From JABDCI01 sp964475835 (GTDB taxonomy: Bacteria; Verrucomicrobiota; Verrucomicrobiia; JABWAM01): 24,809 bases of DNA. The notes under the pieces were generated by a model that saw only the letters and a program-made list of their open reading frames with translations, was not told the DNA's origin and made no database searches. Below, one piece after another: positions 8,036-16,487 of this stretch (position 1 is the first letter of the stretch; each line of letters opens with the position of its first letter). The position numbers were made by a program, and so were the translations under genes. The stretch covers positions 1 to 24,809 of the forward strand of contig CAYYYL010000041.1 of the NCBI GenBank assembly GCA_964475835.1, read 5' to 3'.

Positions 8036-9600
8036 CCCTGAAGGAAATACGGCGCCATTAGGTTCGCCACACAGCGACGATCAAAGGGCCATAAATGGGC
8101 GGCCTGAAGGATGTCCTGCCATGCCTCGTCCTGTTTTCCAAGCTGGCGATAAGCAATCGCCCGATTCAATAGAATGGTGATCACTGGATTCGCAAACTCA
8201 ACGGCCTGGTTAAGAACCTGAAGCGCATACTCCAGGTGCTGGGCCTTGAGATAAGCCCATCCCAGATTACTCCAGGCCCGCCCGTTGGCCGGGTCGATCT
8301 CCACCGCCCGGGTCAGGTGCATGATCGCCTCATCCACGCGGTCCAGATGCAAACAGATCATCCCCTGGTTGTCGAAAAACTCACTGTTCGAAAACGATGG
8401 TTCCTTGCGTAAAACTTCCTCGTGCAAGGCATAAGCCTCTGCATGCTGTCCCATAGCCTTCAATATGGCCGCCCGTTGAAACAGGAGATGCGGCGAAGGG
8501 GATTTGATCCGGTCGAGCTCCTCCATGGCACGCTTCACATCCAACTGGATCAGGGCCATCACAAGGTCGGCGTAACCACCGGAAAGACATTGATCGAACT
8601 CCAGCACCAGCAGGCCGAGAAGGTTCATCTGCTTCTCAAGAGTAAAACGATGGATGTCCCGCGTCCTCATCCAATCAAGGGTCACCCCCCTCTCCTTTGC
8701 GAGCTCAAGAGCGACTTGGCGATATCCTCCGGCATCGTTGCCAAGACTTTGAAAAAAAATCTCCGAAATCTCGCGTGGAAAGAATTCCTCTCCAAGCCGC
8801 TTGATGATATGCACCGCAGCGCCATGGGAAATGGTGGGATCGGGCATCTTTACGAGATTCAAAAGATCCTCCGTCCTCAATTCGGTTTTACTCTCCTTCT
8901 CAAACTTGCGAATCCCCCCCGCGGCCACACTTCCACAATAATCTCCGTGATATCCCCCGGGGGGCCAGATCAATTGATTCATGTAAAACGCATCCTGGGC
9001 CGGTGCCCCACCCCCGTCCGGATGAACGCGTCGGTAGTAGTCCCCAGTCGATTTCGCCATGAGTGGGGTGGCCTGGTCCAAGTGATGCATCAGATCCCCC
9101 GGCATTTTATTTCCCCACGGACCCTCACCATGGGGACTCATCGCAAAACAGGCGCCCAATCCGAACGATCCAAGGAGATTCGTGGCATCACTTGCCATGA
9201 TGTATTGAGCCCCCAGCACAGGAAAAGGACTCTGGGGTTTCTGCAATATGGACGTCATGACGCGCTCCAGAGGAAGGATATATTTCTCCGAACGAAACAA
9301 ACCAACTTTTGCCTTCACCACGCACTCGATGCCGGATTTTCCCGACTGAACCGTCACATCCCTGGAAAAGGTGGACCAACTTGCGTGGATGAATTCTGCA
9401 AGATGAGCGGCCGTTCCTCGAAGAAAGGCGGACTCCTCCTGGGACCAATCCTCCCGGTATCGCAAAAAATAACAGAGCGCATCCGCAGCCCAGAAGGAAG
9501 GCCATGTACTGTCAGGCACCAGCGCAGGAAAATCCCCCAGACGCCCGGCCCATAGACTCCGAAAGGCTGCAGCCTCTTCCTGTACCTTTTCCTCGATCAT
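8026..9600 (-). CDS. TPR-repeat protein with uncharacterised N-terminal region
   Basis: This 524-residue protein has no evident signal peptide or membrane segment. The C-terminal third (about 370-515) contains roughly four tetratricopeptide repeats, recognisable from patterns such as DEAIMHLTRAVEIDPANGRAWSNLG and a following LEYALQVLNQAVE. I do not recognise the N-terminal 350 residues, which hold a Gly/Pro-rich central part (HPDGGGAPAQDAFYMNQLIW, then GGYHGDYCGS). TPRs mediate protein-protein contacts, so a scaffolding role is possible but unproven. Only 3 bases separate it from the upstream glycosyltransferase, so the two are surely one transcript and possibly translationally coupled. It is the last gene of the Pho-controlled run and converges with the symporter. 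Confidence 0.75.
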   Translation of the reverse strand: MIEEKVQEEAAAFRSLWAGRLGDFPALVPDSTWPSFWAADALCYFLRYREDWSQEESAFLRGTAAHLAEFIHASWSTFSRDVTVQSGKSGIECVVKAKVGLFRSEKYILPLERVMTSILQKPQSPFPVLGAQYIMASDATNLLGSFGLGACFAMSPHGEGPWGNKMPGDLMHHLDQATPLMAKSTGDYYRRVHPDGGGAPAQDAFYMNQLIWPPGGYHGDYCGSVAAGGIRKFEKESKTELRTEDLLNLVKMPDPTISHGAAVHIIKRLGEEFFPREISEIFFQSLGNDAGGYRQVALELAKERGVTLDWMRTRDIHRFTLEKQMNLLGLLVLEFDQCLSGGYADLVMALIQLDVKRAMEELDRIKSPSPHLLFQRAAILKAMGQHAEAYALHEEVLRKEPSFSNSEFFDNQGMICLHLDRVDEAIMHLTRAVEIDPANGRAWSNLGWAYLKAQHLEYALQVLNQAVEFANPVITILLNRAIAYRQLGKQDEAWQDILQAAHLWPFDRRCVANLMAPYFLQGQA

Positions 9601-9603
9601 GAA

Positions 9604-10758
9604 TTATTTCGAGATTTCGGAATAGATATCCATCAACCCCTTGAACACCGTCTTCCATGGATAACGCTGAATGACGGCTTCCCGGCACTGCAATCCAACC
9701 TCCTTCAAATCCTGTTGATAACAACGCAGGACCGCCTTGGCAAGCGAGCCGGGGCTCTGATCCTCCGCCAGAAAATCAGGTCCGCCGAAGATCAGATCAT
9801 CCATTCCACTTCCCCGAAATGCGATGGCGGGAGTCCCACACGACTGCGCCTCAAGCACCACCAGCCCGAATGTTTCACACAGGCTGGCATGCACCAGCAG
9901 ATCGGAACTCGCATAGATCGACGCCAGTTTCCCGGCATTTCCCTCATAAGGCAGCCAATGGAGATCCGGGGTCTTCTTCTGGGCTTGAATGACCCGGTCT
10001 TGCTCGCCACCCTCACCCACAATGACCATCGCAAATCGGTCGCCCGTATAGTGGCGGATCACATGGAAGGCATCAATAAGCCAGTCGATTCGTTTCTCGC
10101 GTGCCAGCCGTCCCACAAAAAGCAGAACCATCTGACGATCCTTGATCCCCACACGTCTTCTCCATTCAGGATCGACCGCTCCCGGCCGAAACACATCGGT
10201 CTCCACCCCGAGAGGAACCAGACGGGTCGCCGAAACCCCCAGATCATTCAACAAGGTCTGTAATTTGGGTGAGGCCACGAACGTGCACGCCATCTGCCCA
10301 TACAATCGGCGGATGTAGGAAAACGAAATCCCCTCCACCAGCGACGCCACCACCCGTCCTCCAAACCGACCCAGCGTCCGAAGATAACTTTCGGGAAAAT
10401 GTGAGTGATAAAATCCCACCACGGGTCGGTGAAGTTTTTCACCCGCCCTCAGGCATGCCCAGGCAAGCTGGTAGGGTTCCCCCGCCTCGATCACATCCGG
10501 ATTTTCATCGTGAATGATCTCCTCCACGCGCGAAACATTCCAGACCACACGATAATGGGATTTGAGCGATACACGGGGTGATTTGACGTAGTGAATCGAA
10601 CAACGCCCATCGCGCTCGACCTTGTTTTGAGGCCCCGGAACAATCAAAACGTGCTCATACGGGGTGCATTGGGCGATATAATCCCGTTTCTCCGTGAGAT
10701 ACCGCTTCACCCCCCCGCTCACAGGGGAATAAAACTGGGTCACATCGCAGATTTTCAT
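9604..10758 (-). CDS. GT4-family (GT-B fold) glycosyltransferase
   Basis: This 384-residue enzyme has the two Rossmann-like halves of GT-B transferases. The N-terminal acceptor half starts MKICDVTQFYSPVSGGVKRY. The C-terminal donor half has LLFVGRLAREKRIDWLI and the retaining-GT4 EX7E motif, CETFGLVVLE, with Glu295 and Glu303. It would move a sugar from an activated nucleotide donor to a lipid or glycan acceptor; donor and acceptor are not determined. No membrane span is seen, so it is cytosolic or membrane-peripheral. It follows phoU by 78 bases and precedes the TPR gene by 3. Its place in a phosphate-starvation operon makes a role in phosphate-free glycolipid synthesis plausible, as for GT4 enzymes such as SqdX or alpha-mannosyltransferases. 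That is inference from context. Confidence 0.88.
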   Translation of the reverse strand: MKICDVTQFYSPVSGGVKRYLTEKRDYIAQCTPYEHVLIVPGPQNKVERDGRCSIHYVKSPRVSLKSHYRVVWNVSRVEEIIHDENPDVIEAGEPYQLAWACLRAGEKLHRPVVGFYHSHFPESYLRTLGRFGGRVVASLVEGISFSYIRRLYGQMACTFVASPKLQTLLNDLGVSATRLVPLGVETDVFRPGAVDPEWRRRVGIKDRQMVLLFVGRLAREKRIDWLIDAFHVIRHYTGDRFAMVIVGEGGEQDRVIQAQKKTPDLHWLPYEGNAGKLASIYASSDLLVHASLCETFGLVVLEAQSCGTPAIAFRGSGMDDLIFGGPDFLAEDQSPGSLAKAVLRCYQQDLKEVGLQCREAVIQRYPWKTVFKGLMDIYSEISK

Positions 10759-10836
10759 GAGCTGACATGTGGAATGCCCGCTTTGGCAAACGATGTCAAC
10801 GCATGATCAACCACCCTCACCGGCTTTCGGAAGGGA

Positions 10837-11514
10837 TCATTGCGCAGCGGGTTCCCTGGATGCGCTGGGATGCCGGATATCACGCCCTTCAAACACATAA
10901 ACGACCTCCTCGGCAATGTTGGCCGCGTGGTCCGCAATGCGTTCGATGAACTTGGAAATGAACATCAGACGCAGAGCCCGGGTGATTGTACCGGGATCCT
11001 CCAGCATGTAACTCGTCAATTCCCGATAAAGCTGACGATTGATCACATCCACCTCCTGATCGCGTTCGGGAATGGATCGCGCCAGGGCGGGATCCCGCCG
11101 GATAAACGCATCCAACGCGTCGCGCATCATGCTCTTGGCGAGCACCCCCATTCTGGGGATATCCACGAGGGGCTTCAAAAGCGGCTCCTTGTTCAACTCC
11201 TTCGCATAACGGGCCACGTTCACCGCCTGATCGGCAATGCGTTCAAGATCGGTTGAAATCTTCATGGAAACGGTGATCAATCGCAGGTCCGATGCCAGCG
11301 GAGCCCGACGGGCGATGAGTTTGATGCACATGTCATCTATCTGCATCTCGAGTTCATCGATCTGGTCGTCCTCCTTTTCCACGGTTTCGACAAGAGAGGA
11401 ATCCCTCTCTGTCAACGCACGAAGGGCCCGGGTGAAATTGGCCTCCACCAGCCCAGCCATCATCATAAGCTGGTCCTTGACCTGGGTGATTTCCTGATCG
11501 AGATGAAGTTCCAT
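10837..11514 (-). CDS. phoU: Phosphate signalling complex protein PhoU
   Basis: This 225-residue all-helical protein is the usual PhoU length. It starts MELHLDQEITQVKDQLMMMAGLVEANFTRAL, contains the acidic DDQIDELEMQIDD stretch in the first three-helix repeat and ERIADHAANIAEEV in the second, the metal-binding helices of the family. PhoU sits between the Pst transporter and the PhoR/PhoB two-component system and keeps the Pho response off when phosphate is plentiful. It directly follows pstB, the standard order. No phoR or phoB gene is in the window, so the regulators must lie elsewhere. Confidence 0.95.
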   Translation of the reverse strand: MELHLDQEITQVKDQLMMMAGLVEANFTRALRALTERDSSLVETVEKEDDQIDELEMQIDDMCIKLIARRAPLASDLRLITVSMKISTDLERIADQAVNVARYAKELNKEPLLKPLVDIPRMGVLAKSMMRDALDAFIRRDPALARSIPERDQEVDVINRQLYRELTSYMLEDPGTITRALRLMFISKFIERIADHAANIAEEVVYVFEGRDIRHPSASREPAAQ

Positions 11515-11527
11515 AGGGAGAGGGAGC

Positions 11528-11554
11528 CAGAAGTCAGAAGTCAGGAGTCAGAAT
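11528..11554. repeat. Tandem heptamer repeat between pstB and phoU
   Basis: Two exact copies of CAGAAGT (11528-11541) are followed by CAGGAGT and a partial CAGAATG. It lies in the 84-base gap between pstB and phoU. No function is evident; short heptamer arrays of this kind arise by slippage and can vary between strains. Confidence 0.7.
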
Positions 11555-11598
11555 GGTTTCACTACAGGTGATGAGAAAAGGTGATTTGAACCCCATTT

Positions 11599-12444
11599 TC
11601 AACCAAACCTCCCCGTGACATAGTCTTCAGTCTGTTTTTGCGTGGGATTGGTGAAGATTTTTTCAGTCTGATCGTATTCAATCAGGCGTCCGAGGTAAAA
11701 GAAAGCGGTACGATCGGAAACCCGTCCGGCCTGCTGCATGTTGTGGGTGACGATCACAATGGTATAATCCTTTTTCAATTCCTGGATCAGCTCCTCGATC
11801 TTCATCGTGGCGATCGGATCCAGCGCGGAACAGGGCTCATCCATGAGGATGATCTCAGGTTGAACGGCCAGCGCCCGGGCAATGCAGAGACGCTGCTGCT
11901 GTCCCCCCGAAAGACTCAAACCATTGCCATGAAGGCGATCCTTCACTTCATCCCAGAGGGCCGCTCCGCGCAAAGCCCGCTCCGCCGTTTCCTCAAGCAC
12001 CCGCTTATTCCCCTCACCCGAAATGCGCAAACCATAGACCACGTTCTCAAAGATGGATTTTGGAAAGGGATTCGATTTTTGAAAAACCATCCCCACCTTT
12101 TTCCGGAGGGCGATGACATCCAGGCCCCGATGATAGATATCCTCGTCATCGATATGAATCGAACCCTCGACCCGGCTGCCGTCAATCAGGTCATTCATCC
12201 GGTTGAAACAACGAAGCAAGGTCGATTTACCACAACCTGACGGCCCAATGAAGGAGACCACCTGCTTGCGTGGAATATTGAGATCAATATCAAACAGGGC
12301 ACGGCTGCTGCCGTAGAAGAAGTTTAATTTACGAATGGCAATATGCACCTCAGACAGGGTTGCAATGCCTTCCGAGCGCGATTCCGGAGCTGTATCATTC
12401 ATGTCATTCAATGCGAATTCGGGTTCAAGAAGATCGAGCTTCAT
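11599..12444 (-). CDS. pstB: Phosphate ABC transporter ATP-binding protein PstB
   Basis: This 281-residue ATPase drives phosphate import on the inner face of the cytoplasmic membrane. It has Walker A GPSGCGKST at 67-75, the PstB-type LLRCFNRMNDL that follows, signature LSGGQQQR at 178-185, Walker B ILMDEP at 199-204 followed by CSALDP, and the H-loop in IVIVTHNMQQA. The N-terminal 30 residues before the ABC core are somewhat longer than in E. coli PstB. It follows pstA by 27 bases and precedes phoU. Confidence 0.97.
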   Translation of the reverse strand: MKLDLLEPEFALNDMNDTAPESRSEGIATLSEVHIAIRKLNFFYGSSRALFDIDLNIPRKQVVSFIGPSGCGKSTLLRCFNRMNDLIDGSRVEGSIHIDDEDIYHRGLDVIALRKKVGMVFQKSNPFPKSIFENVVYGLRISGEGNKRVLEETAERALRGAALWDEVKDRLHGNGLSLSGGQQQRLCIARALAVQPEIILMDEPCSALDPIATMKIEELIQELKKDYTIVIVTHNMQQAGRVSDRTAFFYLGRLIEYDQTEKIFTNPTQKQTEDYVTGRFG

Positions 12445-12471
12445 AGAGCATAGTCAAAAAAGGTTCACCGA

Positions 12472-14136
12472 TCAATTAAAGGCTCCTGTTCGATACTTTT
12501 TTCGAACCCGGTCACGGATCAGGATCGCCCCCAGATTCAAGGCGAGCACGAGCAGGATCAACAGAAGCGCGGTGGTAAAAACCATGGGGCGAGAAGCCTC
12601 CACATTGGGGGATTGAAATCCCACATCATAAATGTGAAATCCGAGATGCATGAACTTGCGCTCCAGATGCACGTACGGGGCGATCCCATCCACCGGCAGC
12701 GAAGGAGCCAGCTTCACCACACCCGTGATCATCAAAGGCGCCACTTCCCCGGCCCCGCGGGCCATCGCCAGAATCACTCCCGTGAGAATGCCCGGCAACG
12801 ATGCCGGCAAAAGGATGTTTTTGAGGGTTTGAAACTTGGATGCCCCAAGAGCAAGGGAGCCCTCACGCATTCCCCGGGGAACGGCGGAGATCGATTCCTC
12901 CGTCGCCATCACCACAACGGGTACTGTCAGAAGGGCAAGCGTGAGGGACGCCCAGAGAATACCTCCTGTTCCCCAAGTGGGATTGGGCAATTTCTCAGGA
13001 TAAAAAATCTGATCTATACTCCCCCCACAAAAATAGACAAAAAATCCGAGACCAAAGACTCCATAAACAATGGAGGGAACACCCGCCAGATTATTCAAGG
13101 CAATCCGGACCGTTCGAACAAAAAGGCCTTGTTTCGCATATTCCGACAGATAAAAGGCCGTGAGCACCCCAAAGGGAACCACCGCCAGGGTCATCAACAT
13201 CACCATCATGGCCGTTCCAAAAATCGCCGGAAAAACCCCTCCTTCCGTATTGGCTTCCCGCGGATCGGAGGCGAGAAATTCCCATACACTCTGAACGTAG
13301 TGTCTCGCCTTGTCCCCAAAAGTCATCCGATTCGGCTGCCAGGCGTCCAACACTCCCAAGAGTGACATCCGTTTGGTGGCTCCCTTCACATCCATCAACT
13401 CGATTTGATACTTGGCGCCTGAAACCCGAAGCTTTGCGACCTGGGCCACGAGATCTCGATAGTGTTGCTGCAAGGGCTCAATTTCCCTGGCAAGCGCCTC
13501 CAAGCGCCCAGCCTGCTCTGCCCCCGAGAGACGCCGTTCCACCTTCAATTTCTCAATTCGATTCCGTTCAATCCTGGCATTGACCCTGCCGATTTCGTAT
13601 CGCTCGAGTTGGTACATCGCTTTCGCGATCTTGGCGGCTTCATCAATGGCACCTGAAAGGGATTCAACCGCATGGGCCCCCACCAGCTCCCGATCCTCTA
13701 TTTTGATCGACCGGATAAACCCGATGAACGGACCGTACTCGACCCGCTCAAGCACCCAGGCATCAGGAGGCATTGAAATCGAGGCGATATCCTGATCGTT
13801 CAACCAGATGAAATCCTGTCCATAGAGATCCCGATTGGCGACCATCACCATCCGCCGCACCGGATTCTCCTCAAGATGCTGCTCCCTTGCCTGCGCCAGT
13901 GCGATCGTTTCCTTTTCCCGGAAAATCGCGAGGTGTTTCTCTCCTGATTTCATCTCATATAGCATCACGGGCTTGGGCCAGAAGAAACCTGCCCCGTTCC
14001 AGACAATCACTCCCACAACCATGAAAATCATAAACAGACAGACCGCAAGACTTCCGCCGGTCAACCAGACCATATGATCCCCTCGCTTCCATAAGGAAAG
14101 CGTCTCGTGACGTTGAATGAGTGCGGTGCGTTTCAT
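12472..14136 (-). CDS. pstA: Phosphate ABC transporter permease PstA, enlarged form with periplasmic coiled coil
   Basis: At 554 residues this is nearly twice a classic PstA of about 300. An N-terminal TM helix (about 25-50) is followed by a soluble region of about 240 residues. That region includes a charged, heptad-like coiled coil (about 160-235, rich in Glu, Arg, Leu and Ala). The permease domain begins near residue 300 (FGTAMMVMLMTLAVVPFG). It contains the binding-protein-dependent transport signature region around GSLALGASKFQTLKNILLPA and ends in a final TM helix. The soluble region should be periplasmic if the first helix is in-out. The 6-base gap to pstC implies tight coupling. The length is not a frameshift or fusion artefact: the frame is continuous. 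Confidence 0.93.
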   Translation of the reverse strand: MKRTALIQRHETLSLWKRGDHMVWLTGGSLAVCLFMIFMVVGVIVWNGAGFFWPKPVMLYEMKSGEKHLAIFREKETIALAQAREQHLEENPVRRMVMVANRDLYGQDFIWLNDQDIASISMPPDAWVLERVEYGPFIGFIRSIKIEDRELVGAHAVESLSGAIDEAAKIAKAMYQLERYEIGRVNARIERNRIEKLKVERRLSGAEQAGRLEALAREIEPLQQHYRDLVAQVAKLRVSGAKYQIELMDVKGATKRMSLLGVLDAWQPNRMTFGDKARHYVQSVWEFLASDPREANTEGGVFPAIFGTAMMVMLMTLAVVPFGVLTAFYLSEYAKQGLFVRTVRIALNNLAGVPSIVYGVFGLGFFVYFCGGSIDQIFYPEKLPNPTWGTGGILWASLTLALLTVPVVVMATEESISAVPRGMREGSLALGASKFQTLKNILLPASLPGILTGVILAMARGAGEVAPLMITGVVKLAPSLPVDGIAPYVHLERKFMHLGFHIYDVGFQSPNVEASRPMVFTTALLLILLVLALNLGAILIRDRVRKKYRTGAFN

Positions 14137-14142
14137 GATGAT

Positions 14143-16410
14143 TTACAGGGCACGATATCGGTCACGCAACCGCATCCGGATCACCTCGGCCACCGTGTTG
14201 ACCACGAAAGTCAGCAGAAACAGCAGGATGGCTCCGAAGAACAACACCCTATAGAGCGAACCACCCACAGGGGCCTCAGGAATCTCCACGGCAATATTGG
14301 CTGAAAGGGTTCTCATGCCATTAAACGGACTGAACGACAGAATGGGAGTGTTGCCCGTGGCCATAAGGACAATCATCGTCTCCCCCACGGCCCGCCCCAA
14401 ACCCAGCATGATGGCCGAGAAAATTCCAGGGCTCGCCGTGGGAAGAATGACCCTCACGGCCGATTGCCATCGTGTGGCGCCAAGGGCAAGTGATCCCGAA
14501 ACATAGTGGCGGGGCACATTCGACAACGCATCCTCGGAAATGGAAAAGATGATCGGAATGACGGCAAATCCCATGGCAAGACCGATGACGAGACTATTAC
14601 GCTGCTCAACCTTTTGGTGCCAGTTGTCATAAACCCATTGCTGGATGTTCCCCTGGAAAAAAATGTTTTCGACCGGGGTAGCGAGCATCTGGGAAAAGAA
14701 CAAGGAGAGGGCCACCGCGCCCAGCATGATGCCGATCTCGACCTCCTGGGGGATATGGCTGCGACGCTGCAGCGGAATCCGAAAATAAGCCCACGCAGCA
14801 ATAAGAATGAGAGTCACAAACATCGGAAACACCAGCACCGAAGCAATCAAATGTTTTTCGAGAAATGGAGCAATCCACAATCCGGCTAAAAATCCAATCA
14901 CCACGCTGGGAAGCGCCGCCATGATCTCAATGGTGGGTTTGATAACGGAGCGCATACGGGGATGCATCAATTGAGAGGTATAAAGTGCCGCAAGGACGGC
15001 CACCGGGATGGCAAAAATCAAACCGAAAAAAGCCCCCTTGAAGGTGCCGAACATGAGCGGGACCATGCTGAACTTCGCTTCGAAATTGTCGGACCCACTG
15101 GACGACTGCCAGATGTATTTCGGCTCGCTGTAACCTTCGTACCAGATTTTTCCGAATAGCGTTTTTAGAGTGATATCAGGATGTGGGTTGCGGATCGCCC
15201 ACTGCGCGATCCGGCCATCCTGCAAAAGCACGCTGATTCCATTGAGGTGCCCATTCGGAGCCACTCCCGTCAATGGGGCATGAAGCTGAAAATCGTAAAG
15301 CCTCCTCGCCGACGGGTTAAAGTGCATTTTCAAATCCCCACGCTCATCAAACGTCCAGAAACTGCGCTGCACGGCGGAGGGCACGATGCCATTCACCGAC
15401 GAATCATGCCCCTGGAAACTGCGGATCCGCGTGAATTTTGGGGGCGAGTCGTGCTGCAGACGAACATTAAACCACGCTTCAACGGAACCGTCCGCGTATC
15501 CGAGGATGTGGGTGAAATTTCCCAGAAGCAGGGCAATGCGGGTGACATGAGATCCCTTCGCCGAGGGGCGGATATCCTCAATGGCCTGATCTGGGGAGGA
15601 TTCGAAATCCCAGCGATAGAGATGGTTCGCATCCGTCGCGACCGTCATAAATCGGGAATCCGAATCGATCGAGATTGCCGTGACTCCCCCCTCAAGGGAG
15701 GGCTGGATCTCCCGCGTCTCAACGGTTTTCGTCATCAACTGACAGTTTCCGATCACAAACCTGCCGTCGCTCAAGGCAAAAGCAAGTGCCAAGGTTTCCG
15801 CCGACGAATTCATGGAAACGCCCATCTGCAACACCGTCCAAGGGGCAGCGCCTGCCCCTCCGACAGGGAACCAATCGGACGTTGAAATCCTTGGAGTTAG
15901 TATCTGGTCACCCCTGACATCGTAGTCCGATTTGAACAAAACACGCACCACCTGGAACTTTCCCGAATCCGTCACGGCAACCACCACATCTCCCGAAGGG
16001 ATGGTCCAAGCCTTCACCACCCGTTCCTTGGGAGGAACCAGGAGGGGCAATTGATGAACCAACGTCCCATCCTTATTGGAAATAAAATAGAACTTTCCAT
16101 CATCCCCCAGCCCGTAGCTATAGGTTTGAAAGTCATCCACACTCCAGGTGAGCATGTGGGTCTCCGGTGGAACAGGCAGCTTCAACACGGGCTTAACCTC
16201 ACTCTGCGGAGCGGTGAAAAGAGGAGCCGCCTCCTTGCCAACAAACACAAGAATGAGAGCGACCGAGAGCAGGACCAGGACCCCGAAGCTGCAAATCACC
16301 CATCGAGCCACCCGATCACCCCAAAGGACGCGCGTGGACGCGGCATAGGATGCCAGTTTCCGAACCCGAATCACAGGAGCGGAAGGGGGACGTTCAAGCG
16401 TGTGCGGCAT
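14143..16410 (-). CDS. pstC: Phosphate ABC transporter permease PstC, enlarged form with periplasmic beta-propeller-like domain
   Basis: This 755-residue protein is more than twice a classic PstC. One TM helix (about 35-57) precedes a large soluble region (about 70-435). That region is rich in short beta-strands with WD/propeller-like repeats, for example AISIDSDSRFMTVATDANHL and GHDSSVNGIV, and is predicted to be periplasmic. The permease domain (about 445-750) has several TM helices, the transport signature region GSLALGATRWQSAVRVILPTA, and ends NTVAEVIRMRLRDRY. It pairs with PstA, likewise enlarged. Large PstC forms are known in some Gram-negative lineages; the function of the soluble part is unsettled. 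ATG 16408-16410 is used; no Shine-Dalgarno sequence is visible. Confidence 0.93.
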   Translation of the reverse strand: MPHTLERPPSAPVIRVRKLASYAASTRVLWGDRVARWVICSFGVLVLLSVALILVFVGKEAAPLFTAPQSEVKPVLKLPVPPETHMLTWSVDDFQTYSYGLGDDGKFYFISNKDGTLVHQLPLLVPPKERVVKAWTIPSGDVVVAVTDSGKFQVVRVLFKSDYDVRGDQILTPRISTSDWFPVGGAGAAPWTVLQMGVSMNSSAETLALAFALSDGRFVIGNCQLMTKTVETREIQPSLEGGVTAISIDSDSRFMTVATDANHLYRWDFESSPDQAIEDIRPSAKGSHVTRIALLLGNFTHILGYADGSVEAWFNVRLQHDSPPKFTRIRSFQGHDSSVNGIVPSAVQRSFWTFDERGDLKMHFNPSARRLYDFQLHAPLTGVAPNGHLNGISVLLQDGRIAQWAIRNPHPDITLKTLFGKIWYEGYSEPKYIWQSSSGSDNFEAKFSMVPLMFGTFKGAFFGLIFAIPVAVLAALYTSQLMHPRMRSVIKPTIEIMAALPSVVIGFLAGLWIAPFLEKHLIASVLVFPMFVTLILIAAWAYFRIPLQRRSHIPQEVEIGIMLGAVALSLFFSQMLATPVENIFFQGNIQQWVYDNWHQKVEQRNSLVIGLAMGFAVIPIIFSISEDALSNVPRHYVSGSLALGATRWQSAVRVILPTASPGIFSAIMLGLGRAVGETMIVLMATGNTPILSFSPFNGMRTLSANIAVEIPEAPVGGSLYRVLFFGAILLFLLTFVVNTVAEVIRMRLRDRYRAL

Positions 16411-16424
16411 AGCATCAAGTTTTC

Positions 16425-16472
16425 ACAATAAAGCCGGAGGCTGGAAAACTCCAGTCTCCGGCATCTTTTGTG
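16425..16472 (-). terminator. Terminator-like hairpin between pstS and pstC
   Basis: GCCGGAG (16433-16439) pairs with CTCCGGC (16456-16462). CTGGA (16441-16445) pairs with TCCAG (16450-16454) around an AAAC loop, with one mismatch between the two stems. CACAA and TTGTG at the edges extend the symmetry. On the minus strand the stem is followed by TTTATTGTG, an intrinsic-terminator-like tail. It probably ends part of the pstS transcripts, giving more binding protein than permease. Confidence 0.7.
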
Positions 16473-16487
16473 AGTTTGTTTTTGGGA

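Noticed and set aside
8422..9555. A 377-codon plus-strand open frame
   Set aside because: It is antisense to the TPR gene, rich in His/Arg/Pro without domain or ribosome site.
10763..10798. Weak nested inverted repeat (TGACAT/ATGTCA with TGCC/GGCA inside) between phoU and the glycosyltransferase gene
   Set aside because: Short, interrupted stems and no U-run; not enough to call a terminator.
12613..13365. A 250-codon plus-strand open frame opposite pstA
   Set aside because: Basic, His-rich composition and antisense to a clear permease; no family features.
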